Part shown: one piece after another, positions 54,178-64,000 of the stretch
Numbering within the stretch: position 1 is the stretch's first letter
Layout: each line of letters begins with the position of its first letter
DNA from: Chrysogorgia sp. JL179-B06
Lineage: Eukaryota > Cnidaria > Anthozoa > Scleralcyonacea > Chrysogorgiidae
Reading direction: 5' to 3'
Assembly: GCA_035772405.1 (NCBI GenBank)
Contig: JAYKKM010000263.1
Coordinates: 2,852,501-2,916,500 of the forward strand
DNA: 64,000 nt
Translations under genes and position numbers: made by a program
The notes under the pieces: generated by a model
What the model saw: the letters and a program-made list of their open reading frames with translations, nothing else
What the model was told of the DNA's origin: nothing
Databases searched by the model: none

Positions 54178-54976
54178 GGCCAACGGAACTGTGGTTTCAG
54201 TTTACCGTCCACCGCCCGCATGAGCTTTAAACTACCGCAAGAATTTTTCATTATTCATAATAATTTTCATTATTTGTCATTATTGTTAAATTCTCCGCAT
54301 CAAAACTTTCAAATATATTACTGGGATCATTCGTATTGCATGATTCGATATAAAAGTAGCATCGGTCTGCGTTTGTTCGACACACTCGGAAATTCCCGAA
54401 AGCCGAGTCATTCCGAGTCATTGTATCCGCACACAATTGCGTGATCGGGATCTGTTTGGCCTTTTAATATTTTGGACATGATCCAGATCTAGCAGGTATG
54501 AATATTTATAACAAATATGTTAATATATATATATATATATATATATATACTAGTAATTATTACGTCTACAAAACAAAATGATTTAATTTCTCAACGAAAA
54601 TGGGTACCAGAATGGTCGCGATATATTCTCACGTTTTATAAATCTATTTAAAATTATTGTTTATATGATCCTTAAACTGAGTGAAGTTAAAAAAATGTTT
54701 TAAAACACAAGAAAAACACAAAAGGAATACAATAATCAGGCACAGAAGTGTGGATGGTCGAGATTGAAAGAGGATTGAAATCACTTTTAATATTTTATAT
54801 AAAATACACTGTTTAACCCCCAAAAGGCCCTGGGAACGAGGTTGTGTTTAAACATATATTTAATATTTATTAAATAAGTAAACCCCTGTTTTATTAATAT
54901 ACGTGTGTTTGTTGACATTCGTACATAGGCTCGTGTCTCATCTGCACTGTCTATATTTTTATTTAATACAGTTGTC

Positions 54977-57900
54977 ATGGTGGGGAAGCAGTGTGTTTTT
55001 CGGGTGTCTGATATTGACAAAAACAATGTGTTGCTACCATGGAAGTTCATCTCTGTTCCTATTAATGATAAAACTGAGTATACATATGGAGAGATTTGGC
55101 TAGATTTCATGAACGGGGTGTATCCATCAGTTCGTAATAACCTGAATATTACTTGCAAGAATTATGGCCTTGTTGAGGCTAGGGTTACATCGACCATGTC
55201 CACCAATGATGAAATTGTTGGCAATGCGGACACAGACTTAATTGATGTTGTGAAAAACTTTGATATGAAGTTCTTTAAGTTGATGGTACGCCATAGTGCA
55301 GATTGTGAGCAGTGTCGGCCACCAGCACCAAGGCCTACTGTCTGTGCATTTCAGATTATGATGTCTGCAGCCAAGGATGTTGCAGGACAGAGACTCAAAC
55401 CTGTGGAGCATCCAAAAACCCAGAGGGAGAAGCTGACAAATAGCATCCTCAACTTCTTCACAGAGAGGGGGTGTCAATTTGTTGGAAGCAACATTGACGT
55501 AGCCACCTCATTTGTGGACAAGTTGGGTGACTTGCTATGGTACCTCGATGGGCAATACCTAAAAATCGAGAAAGAGTTGCCTATAAACCTAAGGTTCCCC
55601 AAGGACTTTGGGGAAATATTCTCCGGATTCAACCAGCCAGAGATTACAAAGCATCGGAAGAGGAGGCTAGAGAATCTCTCAGAGCAGAAGCTCTCAAAGT
55701 TGTGCATCAATGTTCGGGAGGTCATTCAGGCACTGCTGTGCATGGATCAGATGCCTTGGGCACCCATAAAAATTGAATTACATCAGATGCTGGATGTTGT
55801 TGAAGCCTTCATATTGAAGCGACAGATGCAGAACAAAAGGGTTCTGTTGTCCCAGTCAACAGTGCCAAGTGTTGAATCTCGACTTGAGAAGGAAACAAAG
55901 GTGAAGGAGTTGCCAGTGAAGAAAGGTGGCAGCGTTGGTGCCTTGCTTGTGAGCCTGGATGATCAAGTAAAACGATCTGACTATTATCATCCCATTCAAG
56001 TCAGGCAGTGCCTAAAACCTGGCTTGGATAGGAAACGGGTATATGACATCATGGAACTGTTGAGGAGAGATGGACTATCAGTCAAGTGTGTTCTGTACAC
56101 GCACCACACAGGTGGTAACAAGCCTAGTTATCATTTCATTTGGAAATCGCTGCCAAATGAACCATATAGTGCCTTATTGGAGAAATGCACACAACTCATA
56201 TTGAGGATCAAGGAGGAGATGCCTACGTACATACGGCGCATAACCAAACGTGAATTCTCCAACGCTTATGGTTTTGTAACAAATCCTGTTACCCTGAGGA
56301 CTATATTTCGTGAGTTGACAGGTGACCAGTCAGCTGGCACATCTCTGACTGAGAAGCAAGTTGATAACAGGTTTCAATATGCTATGCTGTGTGAGGAGCC
56401 TGGTATCCTTGCTGATCTGCGCCACCAGCCTAAAGAAAGGAAGAAAGACTTGTTTACTGTGTTCTTCAAAGAAGCAGAAAAGTATTTGGCAGAAGATGTT
56501 GGGGTTGCCTGCCAGGAAAGGAGGCATGGTGAACAACTATACCTCGCCAAGGCTGTCAGCATCCGTGACCTCCATGACAGAGTCAAGGAACGGGTGCCAC
56601 AAGGTATGTACAGGGATGTAAAATTTCCATTGTAGATTTTGGGTCAAAGTGCACTTTTGTCCTGTATATATATATCGTAGTGATTATTATATATACGACT
56701 AAAGAAGAAATGTTACTGTCAAATGGTAAAAAGTTCGGCATGGTGCTAAGTGGCCATGTACTGTAGGTGTGCAGGAATGACTAGATTTGTTGGGTTCGAA
56801 TTTGTCATTGGGCTGATAGCTCAGATGGTAGAGCGATGGGATATGAACCCAGAGGTTGCCTGTTCGAAACCGTCTCAGTCTCAATTTTTTCCTGTTCACT
56901 AAAACAATACTTGCCAATGTGATTTAATACTGATTAACTGTCACTTATCCCTGCAGGTACAGCAATTCCTTCAACCAAGTGGTTCCGGTACCAATTTCAA
57001 CCATTGAACCCCTTAGCAAACACTGCTAAATACTTCAAGGGTAACATGAGCATAAAGATGATGGTCCAAAAAAGACAGGTACTATGTGTGCAGTCAAATA
57101 TCTATTAGTTTATTTAACATTTACGCACTGTATAACTCAAATGATGTACTTACAAGTTTTCTAACCACTGACACCTGTCATATTTTCTTAGGTGCGTGTG
57201 AATCATGTAGATGCGCATTACTGCGCAGCTGCATGGCGATACCTCAGAGAGATGGCCATCGAACATCGATCCATTGTCACCCTTGTAAGCATGGATGATA
57301 AACATAAAGTTAAAGTCGGTGAACCTTCATACCCTCTTGCTGCCGCTGAGAGAGGCAAACAAGTAATTGTTGGTTCCAACCAAGTCATGGCAGTTGGAGA
57401 CCATGATTTTACCAACTGCACACTCACTCCATCAGTGAACTTTATAGTGAGTAGTTTAGAGTTTTACCTTGTATACAAAGTTGTTGCAAACGGTTTCAGT
57501 CTTCCATCTGTCTTGTGTAATCAGGGTTTTGACAGTCACTCAATATTGAGCATGTTCTATTTTGTGCCTATATCCAATGTTACTGTTTTTTGCAGATCGA
57601 TATCCCAGAAGACATCAATTCTAGCTTCTACCGTGGTGATGTGTTTATTGGTTTTAAGGGCTCGGTTTTGGAGCCATCCAGTCCCCTGAGACATGCGACT
57701 GAACTGCAAAGCATACTAAAGTCTCGAGGAGGTATGTACATAGGTTTTGTGTATTTTAAAGCTGAAGATTGTTTCTATACAATGGTGCGGCCAGTTAATT
57801 AGTTTTTGTGACCATTCATCTGTTCCTAGATATCCAACCAGTGCTTCTCATATACACCGATGGAGGACCTGACCACCGTTGTACGTACATGTCTGTCAAA

Positions 57901-59749
57901 TTGGCATATATTTCCCTGTTCCTCAGCCTGGATCTGGATGTTCTGGTTGCTCTTCGAACCGCTCCCAGCAATTCATGGGCCAATCCGGTGGAAAGGATCA
58001 TGAGTATTGTGAACACTGGTCTTCAGGGAGTTGGACTCATGCGTCGAAAAATGAGTGAGGTCTTTGAGAAGGCCATAGGTGAGTGAGGGTGTTTTAAATG
58101 TCCGAACTACTTCAAGTGACTAGATTAGAAAAAACATTCAGCTGGTAATATGGTGGTACTTGCTTCAAAGATTTTTGTGTTCAGGTGTATTAGCAGGTTT
58201 GTATAGGATATAACACAGTCCGAGAATATTATATTATATTCTTAAATATAAATAACATTTCATGTAATTTTACACGTTCCTGCAATGGAAAATTATTAAT
58301 ACTCCTAGTAAAACATAAGACTGAATACTTACATGATTAGCCAATCAGGAACAAGAAAGCTTACATGAAATGTTTATATTAATTAGTGATGGTCGGCAAT
58401 TAATTAGGTAAATAGGTAATTAATTGCCCACCTGGAATTTCATCACTAATAACATTCTTGTAACCATTTATATTCTTCAGCTAAAGCCTCAAGTGTAAAA
58501 GAAATGAGGGAAAAAATCGCTGAGGTTGAGCTCCGGGAGGAACTGAAAGAATCCCTTAGTTTCCCTATTGATCTGCTCAAGAGCCAGATGAGTCGGATGA
58601 AATTGAAGGATAGGCCCTTCCAAACCTTTACCCCGGCTTCAGAAGAAGATATTCAGGCTTTGTGGGATATATGTCTGCAAATAGAGAACCGATTGCAGGT
58701 ACTTCAACATAACATTTTTTCCGCATCAGACAATATGTAACTATTAATATAGGTAATATTCCCTACAATTTCTTTCTGTCATCTTATTCAGCGTGGGAAG
58801 ACTACGGTTAAAGACGTCAAAAATCTGGAAAACTTGACTAAGTACCTCGACCATTGTTGTATCCAGGGGCACTATTGTTTCCAGATAAAGAAGTGTGGAA
58901 AAGCAGGATGCACTACCTGTGGGTGAGTTGGTTTTTATACCAAGCCAAACAATAAAGAACTCTTCATCTGCGAGATTAGTAAAACTAAATATTCATGCTA
59001 TGATATCTACTAATTTTATAGACCACTGACGGATAATAGAAGCATTGAGGTTAGCACATTACCCTTCCCTCAACCTGCTGGTGATGGGCATTATAAATCG
59101 TTCCAGGAGGTCTACAAAACTACAACTAAAGAAGTATGTATAGCTGTTCTTGATTATTTAATTATGGATGCAGTCACCATGTTCAACACAATCTGTAATC
59201 TGTACCCTGTTCATCGCTTTTCTAGAACCGACCCAGCAAACAGACGAGGCCAAAGACAGCCAGACAGAAGATAGGCTTCTCTCCTTCTGTGCAGCATGCC
59301 AAAAATACGAACACGATGGTGCAGTGTACTGAGTGCAACAAGTGGCGGCTCATCTTCTCGAAAAGAAAACTGAATAAGCAGAAGGTGAAACAATTGCAAG
59401 ATGCATTTGAAGATGTGGATTACACATGTGGGATGATGCTAGGTGAGTGATGTACTGTCACATTTGAATATTGACATTTGTATGGGTACCAGGAAATATT
59501 TTTTAACATTTTCACTATTACATTTACACAGATTGTATTTATATGTCTACAGATGAGCTTGATCTTCCGGGGATGAATGTGATGGTGAAGGACCATGATT
59601 GTGGGGATCACATGGAGAGACTGTATTATGCATGCGAGTATGAGGATGCATGCATCTACTGTGGTGCTGCTGTGGATGGATGTGATGACAACGACACCAC
59701 CTATCCACAGTGTGATGAGTGTAATGAAGTGCCTATCCAAAAGAGATGA
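54977..59749 (+). CDS. ten-exon DDE transposase with CW-like zinc finger, apparently intact
   Basis: Exons by GT-AG borders: 54977-56603, 56957-57078, 57192-57446, 57596-57731, 57830-58078, 58481-58698, 58792-58922, 59022-59133, 59226-59442 and 59553-59749. Their lengths sum to 3264 bases, 1087 codons plus stop, and every join keeps phase. Catalytic candidates are Asp618 (SMDDKHKVKVGEP), Asp724 (IYTDGGPDHR) and Glu768 (NPVERIMS), giving D-x105-D-x43-E. Near the C-terminus CTECNKWR followed by DYTCGMML resembles a CW zinc finger, and a last Cys-rich block (CIYCG, YPQCDEC) follows. The N-terminal 500 residues have no named domain apart from a Cys pair (CEQC). Proteins of this type seem common in invertebrate genomes, but I cannot name the superfamily. 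Confidence 0.85.
56810..56882 (+). repeat. tRNA-like SINE head inside transposase intron 1
   Basis: GGGCTGATAGCTCAGATGG starts a 73-base tRNA-shaped sequence. The acceptor stem pairs with two wobbles, the D stem is perfect, and the anticodon loop ATATGAA reads ATG. The T stem has two mismatches. A T-run (56885-56890), a polymerase III terminator, follows at once. An ATG (His) anticodon and the broken T stem argue for a SINE or pseudo-tRNA, although a short transcript could still be made. Confidence 0.55.
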
Positions 59750-60360
59750 ATTGCATGCTGTCCTTAATACAGTACAATACCACAAGCGATTGATAGTGTG
59801 GAATTTTTGAAAGCCAGTTGTTTGGAAATTTTATGGACAAAATATTTCTATTCTGATAAACTTTATATACAAATTAGTACATGTTTTCCTTAGAAAGTTT
59901 TAACTTTAATTAGCAGCCGATTACATTTTATCTAGGACTAGCGCTATAAATCGCCTTTTGAACCACATGCCCATGTATTTTATCCTTTAATATTCACTGT
60001 GATTTTTGCCATCAGGAAATTGATTGCTGCTCATGTACCTGGATGGAACTCAAGGTTCATTGATTTGATTTGGGTTGTGTTAAAAAGTGTTTAATATAAA
60101 GTTATTCATATAAAGTACCTTCTGAAACGTTTGAAATGTAGAGTCTCTGCATTTTCAAATGGGAATGATTTGGCCGGAAGTTGCCGATTAATAAGTTTAT
60201 ATGACTGTGTGGCTAATGGTCAAGAGTGATACAGTCATACAGTTATTTACAGTAGGTCCACATATCGATTTTACTATAATTTTGGACTAGATAATAGATA
60301 TAATGAAAATAATGAAAAATGAATAATGAAAAAAAACCGCATCAGATTTTGAAAATCCTC
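59750..60360. other. 3' flank of the DDE transposase inside the element
   Basis: AT-rich sequence after the transposase stop, without other coding signal. It contains the likely untranslated region and inner repeats leading to the right terminal repeat. Confidence 0.5.
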
Positions 60361-60393
60361 GGACGGTAAACTGAAACTACAGTTCCGTTGGCC

Positions 60394-61313
60394 TTACCGC
60401 AAAGCGTTCGATCTTATTGACCACCGTATTTTAGCTGAGAAAATTATTGACTTCCTTGACTTCCTGACGAACAGAGTGCAATGTGTTAAATTATTATTCG
60501 GAGTGGGCTGGAGTTCCCTCAGGGCACTAAACTGGGCCCCTGGCTTTTCATTTTAATAATTAACGATCTTAGAACCCCAGATGTTGACAATTGGAAATAT
60601 ATTGACGACACCAATATATCCGAAGTTGTAAACAAGCACAATATAAGTACAATCCAAAATTCTGTCAATGAAGTTCAAAGTTGGTCTGCAGCAAATAAAT
60701 TACAACTCAACGTTTCCAAGTGCAAAGAACTCCGGATCTGTTTTACGAAATCTACCAATCTTTCTTTACCAAGTGTTACATCGGTTTGTCATCAATTTGA
60801 AGTCGTAACCCAAGTTAGAATACTGGGTCTAACAATAAGCAACGACCTAAAATCGAACGCGCATATAACTAATCTTATTAAGAAAGTGAACAAACGATTT
60901 TATCTCATTGTTCAACTCAAACGTGCAAAAGTTCCTGCTCATGACATAATCACTTTTTATTGCACCTGCATCAGGCAAGTCCTGGAATACTGCTGTCAAG
61001 TCTATCATTATGGTTTACCAAACTACCCAATGCTATTGAACGCGTTCAAAAGCGAGTTATGTCTCTTATTTATCCCTACGCAAACTACGACGACAGCCTG
61101 ATGCTTGGAGGTATTGACAAACTCAGTATTAGACACGAGAAAGCGTGTGAGAAACTTTTTAGTAAAATTATTAACAAACCAGATCATAAATTAGCTCATC
61201 TTTTACCACCAAAACAGGAGATACATTATAACTTAAGACAACCCTGCGTTTTTGCTAATTATGCCGCGAATACTAACAGATTTTTTAACACTTTTTATTC
61301 CTTCATCTGTTGA
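60394..61313 (+). pseudogene. LINE reverse transcriptase, C-terminal part
   Basis: Begins with the continuation of RT motif A (AFDLIDHRIL), then passes through several frames: LEFPQG-type motif B remnants near 60510, VTQVRILGLTISNDLKSNAH (about 60808-60866), KVNKRFYLIVQLKRAKVP, and a last frame to 61313 (VQKRVMSLIYPYANY, NYAANTNRFFNTFY). The catalytic YxDD motif is not intact (a short deletion near 60600). The gene is dead. Confidence 0.75.
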
Positions 61314-61887
61314 ACTTTTTAATCTAAATTGTAAATAGTTTTACATTATAATTATCATGTTAATATGTTTATTTAAATTAGTCTTGATTGTATCAACTAA
61401 TACTTAAATTGTATTGTAAATTGCACGCAATTCAGCTTTTAGCTGCAAGGTGTATTCTTTTAATAAACTATCTATCTATCCATACTTTTAAACTAAATAT
61501 TGCAATGATGTAATATTCTGTGTCCGGTACACAAAGTAAGAGCCGTCATTTCCATCTAGCCCAATGGCGCTTTACAAGTTGTTTGCTGGTGCAAGCTGTG
61601 TAGTGTTGTAAATACTCAGAAAAACTCTTAGGTCTTGGCAGGACTGAAACCTGCAACCTTCTGAATGATTCGGCATGGTTTGTTTATCTTTTGTATTTCG
61701 TTACATTTTACTAACACAAAGTATTATCAGTGCGACAGAATTTAACTTTTGACTGTTAACCGCATAGAAAACATGGACTGATAAAACATGGAGGGTTAGG
61801 ATCTTTGTTGTTTTGGGGTTAGCGATTATTTGTTAATGTAGACATCATACATTCACAGCTACATATTATTTTTCCATACCTGTGGAT
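61314..61887. other. LINE 3' end and repeat flank
   Basis: 61314-61480 is the LINE 3' untranslated region, ending TTTTAATAAACTATCTATCT. 61768-61835 contains two motifs, AAAACATGGACTGATAAAAC and GTTGTTTTGGGGTTAGCGAT, that recur in reverse complement at 63945-64000 beyond the next LINE. Confidence 0.5.
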
Positions 61888-63759
61888 ATGGAAAAATATA
61901 AGCTCCTAAGAAAGAAGACTAAACAACTGATCTCTAAGAAAAAAATCGACCATGCAATTGAACTGAATGATTCGGTATTTGAAAACCCAAAGAGTTTTTG
62001 GTCATACATAAAGTTCACGACAAAGATTAACCAGCAACCAAATTTACTCCGTGATGGACAAAACTTTGTTATGCAAAGTACATGCAAGGCCAATCTTTTG
62101 AACACATTTTTCCACTCTGTCTTTAATCCATCTTTTGTTGAGCCTCCTGTCATTCGTACTACTCCATTTCTTGATAATCACTTGACCAAGGTCCAGCTGA
62201 CAGTTTCAGAAGTAGCTGCGGTCCTCCGTGGCTTAGATGTTAACAAAGCAAGTGGTCCCGATGCTATCCCCAATAAAATTATTGTCAATGTGGCTGAAAA
62301 CATTGCTCCCTCTTTATGCCGGTTATTTAATGTATCACTCTCTCTTGGCATGGTGCCTGCAAATTGGAAGCTTGCTAAAATTGCTGCTGTGTACAAGAAA
62401 GACGATCCAACATTACCTTGTAATTACAGGCCCATTTCCTTATTGAGTACAATATCTAAAGTCTTAGAAAGATGTGTTTTCAACCACTGTTTCCAACGTC
62501 TAGGTCCTACGTTCACTCATTTACAACATGGGTTCCTTAAGGGCCGGTCTACAACTACTCAGTTGCTTGAGGTCTACCATCATATATTGGATTCTCTTGC
62601 TGGCGGGACAGAAGTTGATTCCATTTATCTCGATCTGACTAAAGCCTTCGACAATGTTCCACACAATCTGATGTTAATCAAGCAGAAAAATCATGGAATT
62701 ACTGGTCCTCTTCTTGCGTGGTTTACTAGCTACCTTTCCGGTAGACAGCAAAGGGTTGTTGTAGAAGGTGCCTATTCTGACTGGCTCCCAGTCACATCCG
62801 GCGTACCCCAAGGCTCCATTTTGGGCCCTCTTCTTTCCCTGGTGTATATGAACGATGCTCCTGATTATATTCGGTATAATTCATCAATTGCCCTTTACGT
62901 GGATGATTTTAAACTATTTAGATCAATTAAACACCAAAGCGATAGCAATCTCCTTCAAAAAGATCTAGATTCTGTTCATCAATGGAACCAGGACTGGGCT
63001 ATGTCGTACAGCTTAGCCAAGTGTAAAGTTTTGCATTTTTCTAGGAAGAGGATACTGTGTAATCCTTTGGACAGGACTTACAGCTTGGCAGGTCAGCAGT
63101 TAACATCAGTTCCAAATATAACAGATCTTGGTGTCACTATCGCTAACAATCTATCATGGTCAAACCATATCGAAAATATCACGTGTAAAGCTAATAGGAC
63201 CCTTGGCCTCGTCAAAAGAGTGTGTCGAGACATTGATGATATAAGTACCAGAAAGCTGCTTTATTGCTCAATAATCAGACCTAAACTAGAATATGCTAGC
63301 AATCTATGGTGTCCATATTTAATCAAATATCAGCTACTGGTTGAAAATGTTCAGCACAGGGCCACCAGGTTCATTTTAAACTACCCTAAGAACATGTCGT
63401 ATACAGAGAGACTCGTAAAAATAAACATTTTACCTTTAGAATCAAGAAGAGAAATATCTGACCTGCTAATACTATTCAAGTCTAGAAACGGTCTTGTTGT
63501 TACCGATGCAAATAACATTTTGGAAACCTTTGTATCGCCCTATCGGACTCGTAACTCTCATCCTAATAACTACAATCTGATCATCAAGCACAAACATGAT
63601 TATTTTCGGAAATCGTATTTTATTAGATCTGCTTTGCTTTGGAATGACTTGCCTTCTGGTTTAAAGGAATGTTACTCATTTCCACTTTTTAAATCCAAAC
63701 TAATTAAGTTATATAAATCTAAATTAGAAACATATTGCCTCCGTGGAAGCTCACGTTAA
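61888..63759 (+). CDS. LINE reverse transcriptase (CR1/L2/Jockey-like), 5'-truncated, open frame intact
   Basis: 623 residues from ATG 61888. RT motifs are complete: DVNKASGPDAIPN, CNYRPISLLSTISKVLE, QHGFLKGRSTTTQL, motif A YLDLTKAFDNVPHNL, motif B SGVPQGSILGPLLSLVYMND, motif C ALYVDDFKLF, then LGVTIANNLSW and the C-terminal RATRFILNYP region. The endonuclease and ORF1 are missing, so this is a 5'-truncated copy. The open frame without stops suggests a young insertion. The 3' end has TTTATTAAACTAAACTAAAT near 63930, a probable tail. Confidence 0.88.
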   Translation: MEKYKLLRKKTKQLISKKKIDHAIELNDSVFENPKSFWSYIKFTTKINQQPNLLRDGQNFVMQSTCKANLLNTFFHSVFNPSFVEPPVIRTTPFLDNHLTKVQLTVSEVAAVLRGLDVNKASGPDAIPNKIIVNVAENIAPSLCRLFNVSLSLGMVPANWKLAKIAAVYKKDDPTLPCNYRPISLLSTISKVLERCVFNHCFQRLGPTFTHLQHGFLKGRSTTTQLLEVYHHILDSLAGGTEVDSIYLDLTKAFDNVPHNLMLIKQKNHGITGPLLAWFTSYLSGRQQRVVVEGAYSDWLPVTSGVPQGSILGPLLSLVYMNDAPDYIRYNSSIALYVDDFKLFRSIKHQSDSNLLQKDLDSVHQWNQDWAMSYSLAKCKVLHFSRKRILCNPLDRTYSLAGQQLTSVPNITDLGVTIANNLSWSNHIENITCKANRTLGLVKRVCRDIDDISTRKLLYCSIIRPKLEYASNLWCPYLIKYQLLVENVQHRATRFILNYPKNMSYTERLVKINILPLESRREISDLLILFKSRNGLVVTDANNILETFVSPYRTRNSHPNNYNLIIKHKHDYFRKSYFIRSALLWNDLPSGLKECYSFPLFKSKLIKLYKSKLETYCLRGSSR

Positions 63760-64000
63760 CTATATATGCATGCTTAAATTTTTGTAAATATATCTTATTG
63801 TATTGACTCATTGTAAGGGGATTGGATGTCAATTGGGACTTCGGTCCTGTTTCCACTCCGTGCCACATATTTGTAACTATTGTATGTAAATGTTTCAGTG
63901 TTTGACTTGTATGTAATATTGGCAAATTTATTAAACTAAACTAAATACATGTTTTACCTGTCCATGTTTTATAACAAATAATCGCTAACCCCAAAACAAC
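63760..64000. other. LINE 3' untranslated region and flanking repeat
   Basis: The untranslated region ends in ACTAAACTAAAT around 63940. From 63945 to the window end lies the reverse complement of the two motifs at 61768-61835, in the order that places both in opposite orientation to the left copy. Confidence 0.5.

Larger units (their letters stand above)
54178..60393 (+). mobile_element. complete DDE transposon of unassigned superfamily, 6216 bp, TTA target duplication
   Basis: Inverted repeats of 33 bases (54178-54210 and 60361-60393), starting GGCCAACGGAACTGT, differ at one position. TTA flanks both ends (54175-54177 and 60394-60396), and removing the element restores the LINE frame, so the boundaries are certain. 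Inside is one ten-exon transposase gene (54977-59749). Leader and tail are AT-rich, and both ends carry TTTTTCATTATTCAT-like repeats just inside the inverted repeats. A 3-bp TTA duplication alone would fit Harbinger, but the transposase is unlike Harbinger's. Confidence 0.9.
50493..61480 (+). mobile_element. one LINE (CR1/L2-like) split by two DNA transposons
   Basis: Coding runs through ORF1-like (50493-51035), endonuclease (about 51840-52300), reverse transcriptase start (53531-54177) and reverse transcriptase end (60394-61313), all on the plus strand. At 54177/60394 the LINE frame resumes exactly where it was cut once the inserted element and one TTA are removed, proving that the two pieces were one gene. 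The 3' end has a short untranslated region and finishes in a CTAT run near 61475. Between endonuclease and reverse transcriptase lies a Harbinger remnant, and part of the LINE is missing there. Confidence 0.85.

Noticed and set aside
56810..56882. Functional tRNA-His
   Set aside because: ATG anticodon is unusual for histidine and the T stem is broken; it also sits in a transposase intron.
54178..60393. Assigning the DDE element to PIF/Harbinger because of its TTA duplication
   Set aside because: The transposase lacks Harbinger signatures seen elsewhere in this window (first Asp in IGCIDCTHI), and the exon structure and catalytic motifs differ.
1..64000. CRISPR arrays, bacterial operons or phage
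   Set aside because: Repeats are eukaryotic microsatellites and transposons, genes outside the Polinton have spliceosomal introns, and no array with regular spacers exists.

Overview
The window looks like repeat-rich chromosomal DNA of an invertebrate animal. A cnidarian (sea anemone, coral or hydra-like) is my best guess from the mix of mobile elements: Polinton, hAT, Harbinger, BEL/Pao, Penelope, LINEs with 2A-like leaders, and a DDE transposon with many introns. No ordinary host gene is recognisable. Almost everything that codes is mobile-element or endogenous-virus material.

Layout. 1-2698 is a composite microsatellite. 2788-3960 holds a LINE endonuclease fragment with a 2A-like leader, a small minisatellite and a tRNA-like SINE head. 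7264-26337 is a complete Polinton/Maverick (adintovirus-like) element of 19,074 bp, with 712-bp terminal inverted repeats and a perfect 6-bp target duplication (ACCGCA). 27971-30885 is a hAT transposon, 32773-38422 a decayed multi-exon repeat gene with a FEN/PIN-like motif set, and 39021-40233 a 1.2-kb non-autonomous element with a 9-bp target duplication. 41119-43100 is the 5' end of a BEL/Pao retrotransposon on the minus strand. 47920-49420 holds a LINE fragment joined to a Penelope reverse-transcriptase fragment. 50493-61480 is one LINE broken by a Harbinger remnant and by a complete 6.2-kb DDE transposon. 61888-63759 is a second LINE reverse transcriptase.

The Polinton carries a virus-like gene set. 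Replication and integration genes are a protein-primed DNA polymerase B and a retroviral-type integrase with a chromodomain. Virion genes are a double-jelly-roll major capsid protein, a packaging ATPase broken by one frameshift, two paralogous penton-like proteins, a fibre-like protein and several small membrane or acylated proteins. It also has genes unusual for Polintons: a complete type II thymidine kinase, a Bro-N/VRR-nuclease/zinc-finger fusion, and a zinc-ribbon protein that may be a VLTF3-like late transcription factor. I find no adenovirus-type protease, which most Polintons have. The fibre-like protein and one penton-like protein share an almost identical N-terminal peptide, and the gene after the integrase has been duplicated in tandem. 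Four phased CTCACAG repeats lie between the two early divergent gene blocks.

The other standout is the element at 54178-60393. Its target site (TTA) and the interrupted LINE reading frame fix its ends exactly. Ten exons with GT-AG borders join in phase into a 1087-codon DDE transposase with a CW-like zinc finger. It appears intact, and I cannot place it in a named superfamily.
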